Shown piece by piece: positions 36,271 to 44,568 of a DNA stretch of 64,000 nt (positions within the stretch are counted from its first letter, which is position 1; each line of letters begins with the position of its first letter). A model generated the notes under the pieces. It did not search any database, was not told where the DNA came from, and was given only the letters and a program-made list of their open reading frames with translations. Made by a program: the position numbers and the translations under genes. Origin of the DNA: Phaeocystidibacter sp965659415 (GTDB lineage Bacteria; Bacteroidota; Bacteroidia; Flavobacteriales; Schleiferiaceae). The stretch spans positions 124,001-188,000 of the forward strand of contig CBFHVA010000001.1 in NCBI GenBank assembly GCA_965659415.1, in the 5' to 3' direction.

Positions 36271-37089
36271 ATGTCGACTGCCAAATCTGACTACAAGAAG
36301 ATTACGACCAACTCCGTTCAAGAAATGAAACGAAACGGAGAAAAGATATCCATGCTCACCGCTTACGATTTCACCATGGCGAAAATGGTAGATGCGGCTG
36401 GTGTAGATGTAATATTGGTAGGCGACTCGGCCTCCAATGTGATGGCGGGCCACGAAACCACACTTCCCATCACACTTGATCAAATGATTTACCACGCCAG
36501 TTCTGTCGTGCGCGCTATTGATCGAGCCTTGGTGGTTGTGGATTTGCCTTTTGGATCTTATCAAGGGAATTCAAAAGAAGCCCTCACTTCGGCAATTCGC
36601 ATCATGAAAGAGAGTGGCGGACACGCCGTAAAGCTCGAAGGCGGAACGGAAATCGTCGATTCCATCGAGCGTATTTTGAAGGCTGGAATTCCGGTGATGG
36701 GCCACTTAGGTCTTACGCCACAATCCATTTATAAGTTCGGAACCTACACGGTTCGAGCGAAGGAAGAGGCAGAGGCTAAGAAACTTCTAAGTGATGCGAA
36801 AGCACTTGAAGAAGCGGGTTGCTTCGCTTTAGTTTTGGAAAAGATTCCTAGCTCCCTCGCCAAGAAAGTTGCAGCTACACTCGATATCCCCGTAATAGGT
36901 ATTGGCGCTGGACCTGATGTAGATGGTCAGGTGCTGGTTCTGCACGATATGCTGGGTATGACGCATGAATTTCACCCTCGGTTTTTGAGAAGATATCTCG
37001 ATTTGTATGACCAGATTACTGGTGCTGTAGGAAACTACGTGGCCGACGTGAAGAAACGCGACTTTCCAAACGACAAGGAATCCTACTGA
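36271..37089 (+). CDS. panB: 3-methyl-2-oxobutanoate hydroxymethyltransferase
   Basis: First committed step of pantothenate (coenzyme A) synthesis: ketopantoate from 2-oxoisovalerate and methylene-tetrahydrofolate. Motifs: SMLTAYDFTMAKMVDAAGVD, VGDSASNVMAGHETTLPIT with the Mg-binding DS, and VKLEGG, MGHLGLTPQS and IGIGAGPDVDGQVLVLHDM. The start at 36271 (272 residues) was preferred over an in-frame start at 36193. It gives the standard PanB N-terminus, and a promoter-like TACCTTCG lies between the two. Six bases later an RluA-type gene begins, so panB heads a three-gene operon. No panC or panD is nearby. Confidence 0.95.
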   Translation: MSTAKSDYKKITTNSVQEMKRNGEKISMLTAYDFTMAKMVDAAGVDVILVGDSASNVMAGHETTLPITLDQMIYHASSVVRAIDRALVVVDLPFGSYQGNSKEALTSAIRIMKESGGHAVKLEGGTEIVDSIERILKAGIPVMGHLGLTPQSIYKFGTYTVRAKEEAEAKKLLSDAKALEEAGCFALVLEKIPSSLAKKVAATLDIPVIGIGAGPDVDGQVLVLHDMLGMTHEFHPRFLRRYLDLYDQITGAVGNYVADVKKRDFPNDKESY

Positions 37090-37095
37090 TAAGCC

Positions 37096-37770
37096 ATGGA
37101 TCTCGACATTCTGTACGAGGACAATCACTTGGTTATCGTCAATAAGAAGCCCGGACAAATTGTACAGGGAGATGCCACGGGTGATACTCCGTTAGGCGAT
37201 TACGTAGCTGAGTATATCCGCGTGAAATACAACAAGCCTGGGAAGGCGTTTATTGGGTTGCCCCACCGCCTCGACCGTCCGACTTCTGGCATTGTAATCT
37301 TCACACGAACGAGCAAGGCGCTCAGCCGAATGACCGAGCTTTTCAAAAAGCGCGAAATTCAGAAAACCTATTGGGCCGTATCGCCGAACAAGCCCGAACC
37401 GGCTAAGGGAAGATTAGAGCACTATCTCCGAAAAAAACCAAAGCAGAATAAGAGCTATGCGGTTTCGAAAGGGACTCAAGGAAGTCAATTCGCTGCCCTC
37501 TCCTATACTTACTTGCGGTCTACCGACAGATATCACCTCATCGAAGTTGACCTTGAAACGGGCAGGCACCACCAAATCCGTACACAACTATCCACCATAG
37601 GTTGTCCACTCAAAGGCGATTTGAAGTACGGCGCTCCTCGCCCGAATAAAGATAGAAGTATACATTTACACTCAAGATCCGTATCTTTCGTACACCCTAT
37701 AAAAAACCAGCCTGTTCATCTTATTGCTAATCCCCCAGACGACCCTGTGTGGAACGCTTTAAAAACCTAG
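37096..37770 (+). CDS. RluA-family RNA pseudouridine synthase
   Basis: 224 residues, single catalytic domain without an S4 domain. The catalytic Asp is in PHRLDRPTSGIVIF (about residue 58). The KTYWAV and GRHHQIRTQLSTIGCPLKGDLKYGA motifs are standard. RluA relatives modify 23S rRNA or tRNA uridines; the target (RluA-, RluC- or TruC-like) cannot be chosen from sequence. It lies 6 bases after panB and 3 before the isoaspartyl peptidase, so it is co-transcribed with both. Confidence 0.93.
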   Translation: MDLDILYEDNHLVIVNKKPGQIVQGDATGDTPLGDYVAEYIRVKYNKPGKAFIGLPHRLDRPTSGIVIFTRTSKALSRMTELFKKREIQKTYWAVSPNKPEPAKGRLEHYLRKKPKQNKSYAVSKGTQGSQFAALSYTYLRSTDRYHLIEVDLETGRHHQIRTQLSTIGCPLKGDLKYGAPRPNKDRSIHLHSRSVSFVHPIKNQPVHLIANPPDDPVWNALKT

Positions 37771-37773
37771 GCG

Positions 37774-38754
37774 ATGAATACCAAACCAATATTCACTTGT
37801 ACTCTGCTCACTCTATTGTTGATCAGCTGTAACAACCAAAACACTCCAGTAAATCCCACAACGGAAATTGGAAAACCTACCATCGTAATACACGGAGGGG
37901 CTGGCAGCATCTATAAAGAAGCGATGTCCGATGCCCAACAGGCGCTCTACGAAAGATCCTTAAAGGATGCGGTTGATCGAGGATATCAATGGCTATTGGA
38001 AGGCAAATCAGGTGATGAAGTGGTAATGCTGGTCATCGAACGCTTGGAGTCTGACTCGTTATTCAACAGTGGCGTAGGAGCAGTGGTTACAGCTGATGGA
38101 GAGGCTGAGCTTGACGCCTCGATTATGCGGGGTAATGATCTGAATGCGGGAGCTATCGCAGGCGTGAAGCATATCGAACATCCAATCCGGTTAGCCAAAT
38201 TGGTTATGGATTCGTCCAAGCACGTCATGCTAAGCGGCCAGGGAGCAGAGCGCTATGGATTTGCTTTGGGTCTCGATAGTGTGGATAACCAAATGTTCAT
38301 AACCAATAATCGCCGAGCGCAATACCAAAGAGTCATTGAAGATAAAATGGGCACCGTTGGTGTGGTGGTGCTCGACCAAACTGGAAACTTAGCAGCGGGA
38401 ACTTCTACAGGAGGTATGATGATGAAGGAATATGGCCGTATAGGCGATAGCCCTATTATTGGAGCAGGAACCTATGCCGATAACAACGGTTGTGCCGTGA
38501 GCTGCACCGGACATGGCGAGTACTTCATTCGTCATTCAATCGCGCATCAGCTAAACATGAGAGTAAGACAAGGTGGTAATTTGGAACGAGAGGCGAATCG
38601 CTTAGTGTTCGAAACACTAAATAACAAGGCGGGTGCCGGTGGACTCATCGCTCTTGCACGGAACGGAGAATACACCATGCCATTCAACACTCAGGGGATG
38701 TTTCGAGGTATGCGAAATAGCGATACCACTTTTGTGGCGATGTTCTCCAAATAA
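37774..38754 (+). CDS. Isoaspartyl peptidase / L-asparaginase (Ntn hydrolase), lipoprotein
   Basis: Plant-type asparaginase family. 326 residues with a lipobox LLISC at residue 19, so it is exported and lipid-anchored. IVIHGGAGSI and NSGVGAVVTADGEAELDASIM are family signatures. The autoproteolytic nucleophile Thr is in MGTVGVVVLDQTGNLAAGTSTGG, where the precursor is cut before TVG. Members remove isoaspartyl residues from peptides or hydrolyse asparagine. It is the last gene of the panB operon, followed by a strong terminator. Confidence 0.93.
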   Translation: MNTKPIFTCTLLTLLLISCNNQNTPVNPTTEIGKPTIVIHGGAGSIYKEAMSDAQQALYERSLKDAVDRGYQWLLEGKSGDEVVMLVIERLESDSLFNSGVGAVVTADGEAELDASIMRGNDLNAGAIAGVKHIEHPIRLAKLVMDSSKHVMLSGQGAERYGFALGLDSVDNQMFITNNRRAQYQRVIEDKMGTVGVVVLDQTGNLAAGTSTGGMMMKEYGRIGDSPIIGAGTYADNNGCAVSCTGHGEYFIRHSIAHQLNMRVRQGGNLEREANRLVFETLNNKAGAGGLIALARNGEYTMPFNTQGMFRGMRNSDTTFVAMFSK

Positions 38755-38778
38755 AAAACCCCGCAGTCGCGGGGTTTT
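38753..38778. terminator. Bidirectional terminator between the isoaspartyl peptidase gene and hsp20
   Basis: A 10-bp perfect stem AAAACCCCGC/GCGGGGTTTT around a 4-base loop, with A/T runs on both sides. It serves both convergent genes. Confidence 0.9.
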
Positions 38779-38814
38779 CCTCAATCAAAATTACATCTAT
38801 GTAGTGGATTCAAC

Positions 38815-39237
38815 TTATTGAATCTCGATGGTCCTCGGACCTCTATCGCGCGCTTCCTCCAGTTTTGGAACATTGAGGGTGAGAATACCATTCTGGTAAA
38901 CGGCCTTTACATCTTCTTCATTGATCATTCGCTTTGGAAGGTTAAACGTGCGCGAAAAAGACTGCGCTCGGAACTCACGATATCGGATGGATTTGTCTTC
39001 TTCGGAAGTCTCTACCTTCGCACTCACCGTTAGACGATTATCGTGAATGTTGATTTCAAACGCTTCCTTGCTCATGCCAGGCACAGCAAGCTCAATCGTC
39101 CATTCATCGGGACCTTCTTGAATGTTTGCTTTTGGCGTCCATGCATCATTGCTATTCATTCGAAAATCATCTTGAAATAGATCATTTAATAAACTATCGA
39201 ATGATACGTGCTGGTTAGGGAAAAATCTTGTTCTCAT
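38815..39237 (-). CDS. Small heat-shock protein Hsp20
   Basis: 140 residues, an ATP-independent holdase of the alpha-crystallin family. A short N-terminal arm (DSLLNDLFQDDF) precedes the alpha-crystallin domain (about 40-130: WTIELAVPGMSKEAFEINIH, REFRAQSFSRTFNLP, AVYQNGILTLNVPK). The C-terminal I-x-I-like anchor is short: TIEIQ. It works with ClpB and DnaK, both in this window. A TACTTTCG box on the minus strand (39334-39327) lies about 90 bases upstream, which implies a long 5' leader. Confidence 0.93.
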   Translation of the reverse strand: MRTRFFPNQHVSFDSLLNDLFQDDFRMNSNDAWTPKANIQEGPDEWTIELAVPGMSKEAFEINIHDNRLTVSAKVETSEEDKSIRYREFRAQSFSRTFNLPKRMINEEDVKAVYQNGILTLNVPKLEEARDRGPRTIEIQ

Positions 39238-39326
39238 GATTTATATCTGTTTTGAGGTTCTCATCATTTGTTTGTTACGCCTGATTCTTCAATCCATATA
39301 CCAATTCCCAAAATCGACTAAAAACG

Positions 39327-39334
39327 CGAAAGTA
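39327..39334 (-). promoter_or_regulatory. Candidate -7 box (TTCG type) of hsp20
   Basis: TACTTTCG on the minus strand, 89 bases before the ATG. The resulting 5' leader would be about 85 bases. Confidence 0.3.
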
Positions 39335-39423
39335 AATGACGTTTTGTCACATAGCTTCAGTTTAGGGTGTCATAATGGCAATAAATACCTTTTCCACCTG
39401 TCAAAATCACCTGAGAGATTTCG

Positions 39424-39431
39424 TATTTTCG
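39424..39431 (+). promoter_or_regulatory. Candidate -7 box (TTCG type) of the M48-AGMO-YhhN operon
   Basis: TATTTTCG, 27 bases before the ATG at 39459, with a weak CTG at the -33 distance. Confidence 0.4.
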
Positions 39432-39458
39432 ACACGTACCCAACTACAAAACCAGCAT

Positions 39459-40292
39459 ATGAAACGCATTTTGAGTCTAAGCCTATTGATCGTAGGCATT
39501 CTTTTCACCCAATGCAATACCGTGCCCATTACGGGAAGACGTCAATTGAACTTACTGAGCGAGGTAGAAATGATGACCATGAGCTTTCAGCAATATGACC
39601 AAGTGATTGGGGAGAGTCAATTGGCTAATGGAACTGCCGATGGCCAGATGATTCAGCGCGTTGGACAGCGCATCGTGCAAGCAGTGGAATCTTACTTGGA
39701 AGGCGAGGGCAAGTCTGCGTACGTAGAAGGATTTGAATGGGAGTTTAATTTAATTCAAAGTGACCAACTCAATGCGTGGTGTATGCCCGGCGGCAAGGTC
39801 GCTTTTTACACGGGAATTCTTGACGTATGCCAAAGCGAAGATGGCGTGGCCGTAGTCATGGGCCACGAAATAGCCCACGCTATAGCTCGTCATGGCAATG
39901 AACGTATGTCGCAAGGCCTAACGGCACAACTCGGCGGACAAGCGCTTGCCACAGCAGTTCAAACCGAACCGCAGCTCACTCAACAAATTGCCATGACTGC
40001 CTTTGGAGTGGGGGCTCAATACGGTGCTATGTTGCCTTTCTCTCGTTTACACGAAACCGAAGCCGATCAAATGGGACTTTACTTCATGGCCATGGCAGGC
40101 TACAATCCCGAGAAAGCTCCTAAGCTTTGGGAGCGGATGTCAGCTTTAGGTGGCGGACAACCACTGGAATTCCTATCGACCCATCCGAACCACCAAACGA
40201 GAATTGACGACCTCAATGCCTGGATGCCTGAGGCCAAAACCTACTTTAAGCCGCAAGACCATAGAGGTCAAGGTGGAACCATGAATTTCTAA
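39459..40292 (+). CDS. M48-family zinc metallopeptidase, lipoprotein
   Basis: 277 residues. The start at 39459 was preferred over an in-frame ATG at 39375. It creates a proper lipoprotein signal (MKRILSLSLLIVGILFTQC), and a -7-like box lies between the two. The catalytic zinc site is VMGHEIAHAIARHGNERMSQ (about residue 135), with the third ligand in HETEADQMGLYFMAMAGYNP, and LSTHPNHQTRIDDL near the end is the usual M48/LoiP-BepA tail. Relatives act in periplasmic and outer-membrane protein quality control. It is the first gene of an operon with two lipid-metabolism genes: only 1 base separates it from the AGMO-like gene. Confidence 0.93.
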   Translation: MKRILSLSLLIVGILFTQCNTVPITGRRQLNLLSEVEMMTMSFQQYDQVIGESQLANGTADGQMIQRVGQRIVQAVESYLEGEGKSAYVEGFEWEFNLIQSDQLNAWCMPGGKVAFYTGILDVCQSEDGVAVVMGHEIAHAIARHGNERMSQGLTAQLGGQALATAVQTEPQLTQQIAMTAFGVGAQYGAMLPFSRLHETEADQMGLYFMAMAGYNPEKAPKLWERMSALGGGQPLEFLSTHPNHQTRIDDLNAWMPEAKTYFKPQDHRGQGGTMNF

Positions 40293-40293
40293 G

Positions 40294-41493
40294 ATGGATG
40301 TAAATCCGATTGTACTTTCCATCCCCATCTTTATGGGGCTTATCATCGTTGAGTTAATCGCAGATTGGATTAGCGGCAAACGGAGTTATCGCCTCGGGGA
40401 TGCGTTTGGGAATATAGGGTGTGGGATATTCGAACAAAGCACCGGACTCTTGCTTAAAATTGCCACCGTTGGCCTATACACTTGGGTTTATCAATATCGA
40501 ATATTCGAAATAGAGCGCACATGGATTCATGCCGTATTATTGTTTGTGGCCGTAGACTTTTTGTATTACTGGGCACACCGAATCAGCCATGAAACGAACT
40601 TACTTTGGCTCGGACACGTAGTTCATCATCAGAGTGAGGATTACAACTTGAGTGTAGCTCTGCGGCAAGGTGCTCTACAAAAAATTTTTACCGCTCCATT
40701 TTACTTACCTCTTGCCCTTATAGGGTTTGCCCCAGATTGGTTTCTCTACATCGTAGCGTGGAATACGCTCTATCAATTCTGGATTCACACCGAAAAGATT
40801 GGAAAACTAGGACCTTTGGAATGGATACTCAACACGCCTTCTCACCATCGCGTGCACCATGGTCGCAACGCTAAATACATCGATAAGAACCATGCGGCCA
40901 GTCTCATTATCTGGGACCGAATGTTTGGAACCTTCCAAGAAGAGGAGGAACGTCCAACTTACGGTATCACGAAGGCGGTGAATACTTTTAACCCCATTAC
41001 CGCACATATTAAACCTATCCAAGATTTATACGATGAGAGCCGTTCAATGAGCACTGGGGATAAGCTCAGGCTTTTATTCAAATCACCAGGATGGAAGCCC
41101 AAGAACTCTTCGAAAGCCACTATCGACCGTCCCCTGAGCGAGCCCAAGTACAACCCTTCAGTGTCTGGTCTGTTCTTTTGGAGCCTTTTGTTTTCTTTTC
41201 TACTGACTTTGGCGTTTGTGGCCGTCTTCTTAATGAGGCTGCCCAATTGGAATAACTACGGTATAGCGTGGGGAATCCTTGCGGCCGCACTCGCCCTCTA
41301 TTGCCTTGGCTATAACGCCAATGGTAAACCCTCTCCCATCTGGCTGGAAGTAATCACTTGGCCCGTCATAAGTGCGTGGTGGATCTCACAAAACATGATG
41401 TATGTTGGAATCGTCTTTTTCTTGTTAAGCGGCACTTTAAGATGGCTTCAGAGGCGTTCTCAATCTTTAAAAATGGAGCATGAGCGAATCTAG
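40294..41493 (+). CDS. Alkylglycerol-monooxygenase-like fatty acid hydroxylase
   Basis: 399-residue membrane protein of the sterol desaturase/fatty acid hydroxylase superfamily. Eight-histidine diiron site: HRISH (95-99), HVVHH (108-112) and HHRVHH (184-189). The segment SEDYNLSVALRQ (114-125) and IDKNHAASLIIWDRMFGTF are hallmarks of alkylglycerol monooxygenase (TMEM195), which cleaves the O-alkyl bond of ether lipids using O2 and tetrahydrobiopterin. Helices extend beyond residue 290, as in AGMO. It begins 1 base after the M48 gene and overlaps the YhhN-like gene by 14 bases. Pterin dependence in the bacterial protein is unknown. Confidence 0.9.
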   Translation: MDVNPIVLSIPIFMGLIIVELIADWISGKRSYRLGDAFGNIGCGIFEQSTGLLLKIATVGLYTWVYQYRIFEIERTWIHAVLLFVAVDFLYYWAHRISHETNLLWLGHVVHHQSEDYNLSVALRQGALQKIFTAPFYLPLALIGFAPDWFLYIVAWNTLYQFWIHTEKIGKLGPLEWILNTPSHHRVHHGRNAKYIDKNHAASLIIWDRMFGTFQEEEERPTYGITKAVNTFNPITAHIKPIQDLYDESRSMSTGDKLRLLFKSPGWKPKNSSKATIDRPLSEPKYNPSVSGLFFWSLLFSFLLTLAFVAVFLMRLPNWNNYGIAWGILAAALALYCLGYNANGKPSPIWLEVITWPVISAWWISQNMMYVGIVFFLLSGTLRWLQRRSQSLKMEHERI

Positions 41494-42175
41494 ATTCATT
41501 TACTCATACGGAGTGATAACGGTGCTCAATTTTATTTGGCTTTACTTTGGGGATTCCTCCATTCAATACGCCTTTCAAGTAGTACCCAACCTGCTCCTCC
41601 TATATTATTGGATTAAGAATGACGGACTTTCACATAAGCTGATGTCGGCCGCTTGGATAGCCTTTACCCTAACAGACCTTACTTCTGCATTCCTACCTAT
41701 GTTAGATATCGTCAATGGCATCTTGGTTACATCAAGCCTGCTCTTGCTCATTCTAGCTTTCTATACCTGGCGAACTGGATACACCAAACGACGCATGTAC
41801 CTCGCGCTTATCGCCGTGGCCTATGGTATAGGCTATTTCATGCTCATTAAAGACTTAATTCCCGAAGATCTCAAGATATCCATAGCGGTTTATGCTAGTC
41901 TTGATGCCATCATATTTGTGGTAATCGCCGGTATGCAACTAAAGAGCATTTATAGCTACGTGCTGTGTCTTTTTGGGGTATTCCTCTACGTGGTAACTGA
42001 CGGACTTTTCGCCTATCACTATCTCGTGGAAGAGCTAGTTATGGGTGATGCGATCATCGGTACACTTCACGCACTATGTCTTGGACTGTTCGTATTAGGC
42101 GTTGTAGCTGAGAACAAGACTTCATCAGGAAATCAGACTGGGTCTACATCAAAAAAGACTCTCACCTTCCGATGA
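41480..42175 (+). CDS. YhhN/TMEM86-like membrane protein (possible lysoplasmalogenase)
   Basis: 231 residues with about eight membrane helices, matching YhhN/TMEM86 in size and topology. Conserved-looking polar residues inside helices are TLTDLTSAF (about 65), YVVTDGLFAYHY (about 175) and the GTLHALCLGLFVLG helix, which correspond to the family's D...SD...H layout. TMEM86 proteins hydrolyse the vinyl-ether bond of lysoplasmalogens. The match is by pattern, and I am less sure of it than of the AGMO neighbour. It overlaps the AGMO-like gene by 14 bases and, at its 3' end, overlaps convergent priA by 43 bases. Confidence 0.7.
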   Translation: MSESRFIYSYGVITVLNFIWLYFGDSSIQYAFQVVPNLLLLYYWIKNDGLSHKLMSAAWIAFTLTDLTSAFLPMLDIVNGILVTSSLLLLILAFYTWRTGYTKRRMYLALIAVAYGIGYFMLIKDLIPEDLKISIAVYASLDAIIFVVIAGMQLKSIYSYVLCLFGVFLYVVTDGLFAYHYLVEELVMGDAIIGTLHALCLGLFVLGVVAENKTSSGNQTGSTSKKTLTFR

Positions 42176-44568
42176 TCTTTGTGAAATTGTAGCCGATTGA
42201 CCTCTGTGCGCAGAGCTTCCTTCGCCTTCCTGAGGTTCAATCCACCTTCTAGTTTTAATATGATCCTCTTGTGGTATTGCCCTCGAACGCGTGCAATTGG
42301 AGCAAACTCAGGCCCCAGAACTCGTTTGCCAAAAATCGACTGAAGCCTTTGCGCTAGGAAATCCGCGGCATCACTTACCACTTCGGCCTTTACCTGCCTC
42401 AACTCGATATGAATGAGTCGATGATAAGGCGGATAGTTGAATTGCTTCCGATCCAAAAGTTGCTCCTGATACATTTCTTGATAGTCATGCATGGTGACCT
42501 GCTGAATAATCCGATGGTCCGGCTGGAAGCTCTGTATCAATACGAGCCCTCGCTCCTCTCTTCTACCCGCTCTACCTGCTACCTGACTCATCAATTGATA
42601 TGCGCGCTCATGCGCTCTGAACTCGGGGAAATTCAATAGACCATCAGCCGAAAGAACTCCAACAAGTCCAACATCATCAAAATCGAGACCTTTGGCTACC
42701 ATTTGAGTGCCGATGAGAATGTCAATCTCACCTTGTTCAAAACGATCAACGAGCTTTTGAAAAGAATTCTTCTTCCGAGTTGCATCCAGATCCATTCGTT
42801 CTATATGAGCATTTGGAAAGATGAGCTCTAATTCCTCTTCTATTTTCTCGGTTCCAAAACCTTGCATTTTCAACTCAAAACTCCCGCAACTTTTGCATCG
42901 TTGCGGAGGGTCGATAGAATATCCGCAGTAATGACAACGCAACTGCCTGCTGGCCTTGTGGTACGTTAAGCTGATATCACAATTAACACACTGCTCCGAA
43001 TGTCCACAACTTTGGCAAATAACAACTGGAGCAAATCCTCTTCTATTCTGAAAGAGGATGATCTTATTGCCCGCCTCTATCTGCTCCTTAACTGCCTCTA
43101 GCAATCGCGGAGCAAAGTGCCCCTTCATTTGCTTGCGTATGGTCTCTTTTCGGATATCCACAGCTTCCACAACGGGAAGTCGAATCCCACTAAACCGCCT
43201 GGTTAATTCAGCAAAACCATATTTCCCAGATTGAGCATTGAAGTAACTTTCCAACGAAGGTGTGGCCGATCCCAAGAGTGTTTTGGCCTTATGGTAATGT
43301 GAAAGAATAATGGCCGCATCTCGTCCGTGATATCTTGGAGCGGGATCAAATTGCTTGTAACTCGACTCATGCTCCTCATCCACCACAACCAATCCCAAAT
43401 CAGAAAAGGGTAAGAATATAGACGAGCGCGCACCCAGAATCACTTTCGGCTTGTCGTTTTCACTGAGCATACGTTCCCATACCTCTAACCTTTCCCGATC
43501 CGACATTCGGCTGTGGTAAACAGCCAAGTCGGAACCAAAATGCGCCTCAAGTCGACCTATCATTTGTCCTGTTAGAGCTATTTCAGGAATCATGAAGAGC
43601 GATTGTCTTTCAGCTTGGACTTGCTCGTGAATCAGATGGATGTAAACCTCTGTTTTACCGCTGGAAGTAACCCCGTGCAACAAGCCGGTAGTCTTCTCCA
43701 TCCATCCTTCATGAATTTGCGATACGGCAATGCTTTGCTCCTCACTTAATGTTGGTCTCTGCGTATTGACCTCGATGCGTTCACGCTCAACTTCAAATTC
43801 ATCTTCTACCAGCCAACCCTTTGAAATTAATGATTTTAGAGTCGTACGAGTCGTTTCAGCTTCGGATAATAAGGCTTTGGAAGAAACCCAAGGTTGAGCG
43901 TCGGAACGAAGCTTAAAATAGGTAAGCAGTAAGGCGCTTTGAGAAGATGCGCGCTTCAGACTGTCAAAGGCATCTTGTGTCATTTCCTCGCCATACCCTT
44001 CGGGCCAGCGAACCTTTTTCTGTGTTTTGGGCTTGAATGTATCTTTAATAGCCTCATCGAGATTCACGTAACCGTCGGCGTACATTCGTCGCAACACTGG
44101 CATTGGATTCTTCCAATTCAATCGCTTCCCTATGTCTGATACACTTAGTCCGTCGTGTTGAAGCAATAAATCATACACTTGAAACTCGTAGTCTCTCAAG
44201 GTTGATTCGTCTACGATGAGCTCGGGATTCTTGCTCACTTTGGTTTCTGACTGCATCTTGAGCGCCGAAGGAAGTGCTGCATTCATCACCTCTCCCATGG
44301 AGCACATATAGTATGATGAAACCCAACTCCAGAACTGAAGTTGCGTGTCTGTGGTAACCGGCTTGTCGTCTTCTAAATCAAGGATGGGTTTCACGTCGTA
44401 GCTCGGCGTTTCATCGTGAACTCGCCAAACAATACCCGCATACACCTTGCGCTGACCAAATTGAACCAATACCCTTCTTCCCCTTTCTAAACTTCCCGCA
44501 AATCCTTCGGGAATACCATAGGTAAAGGTTTGGTTCAACGCCAAGGGCAAGATGACGTCTGCGTACAT
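42133..44568 (-). CDS. priA: Primosomal helicase PriA
   Basis: Restarts stalled replication forks by loading the replicative helicase. 811 residues: an N-terminal DNA-binding domain (MYADVILPLALNQTFTYGIP), a winged helix, a superfamily 2 helicase with Walker A GVTSSGKTEVYIH (about residue 296) and DEEH box VVVDEEHESSYKQ, four paired cysteines of the zinc-binding insert (VICQSCGHSEQCVNCD, RCHYCGYSIDPPQRCKSCG), and the C-terminal QVAGRAGRREERGLVLIQ motif. It shares one base with pfkA (TAATG at 44566-44570). Its 3' end runs 43 bases into the YhhN-like gene. Confidence 0.97.
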   Translation of the reverse strand: MYADVILPLALNQTFTYGIPEGFAGSLERGRRVLVQFGQRKVYAGIVWRVHDETPSYDVKPILDLEDDKPVTTDTQLQFWSWVSSYYMCSMGEVMNAALPSALKMQSETKVSKNPELIVDESTLRDYEFQVYDLLLQHDGLSVSDIGKRLNWKNPMPVLRRMYADGYVNLDEAIKDTFKPKTQKKVRWPEGYGEEMTQDAFDSLKRASSQSALLLTYFKLRSDAQPWVSSKALLSEAETTRTTLKSLISKGWLVEDEFEVERERIEVNTQRPTLSEEQSIAVSQIHEGWMEKTTGLLHGVTSSGKTEVYIHLIHEQVQAERQSLFMIPEIALTGQMIGRLEAHFGSDLAVYHSRMSDRERLEVWERMLSENDKPKVILGARSSIFLPFSDLGLVVVDEEHESSYKQFDPAPRYHGRDAAIILSHYHKAKTLLGSATPSLESYFNAQSGKYGFAELTRRFSGIRLPVVEAVDIRKETIRKQMKGHFAPRLLEAVKEQIEAGNKIILFQNRRGFAPVVICQSCGHSEQCVNCDISLTYHKASRQLRCHYCGYSIDPPQRCKSCGSFELKMQGFGTEKIEEELELIFPNAHIERMDLDATRKKNSFQKLVDRFEQGEIDILIGTQMVAKGLDFDDVGLVGVLSADGLLNFPEFRAHERAYQLMSQVAGRAGRREERGLVLIQSFQPDHRIIQQVTMHDYQEMYQEQLLDRKQFNYPPYHRLIHIELRQVKAEVVSDAADFLAQRLQSIFGKRVLGPEFAPIARVRGQYHKRIILKLEGGLNLRKAKEALRTEVNRLQFHKDHRKVRVFFDVDPV

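Noticed and set aside
39375..39458. Longer start for the M48 protease
   Set aside because: It would bury the lipoprotein signal peptide that starts at 39459 and covers a -7-like box.
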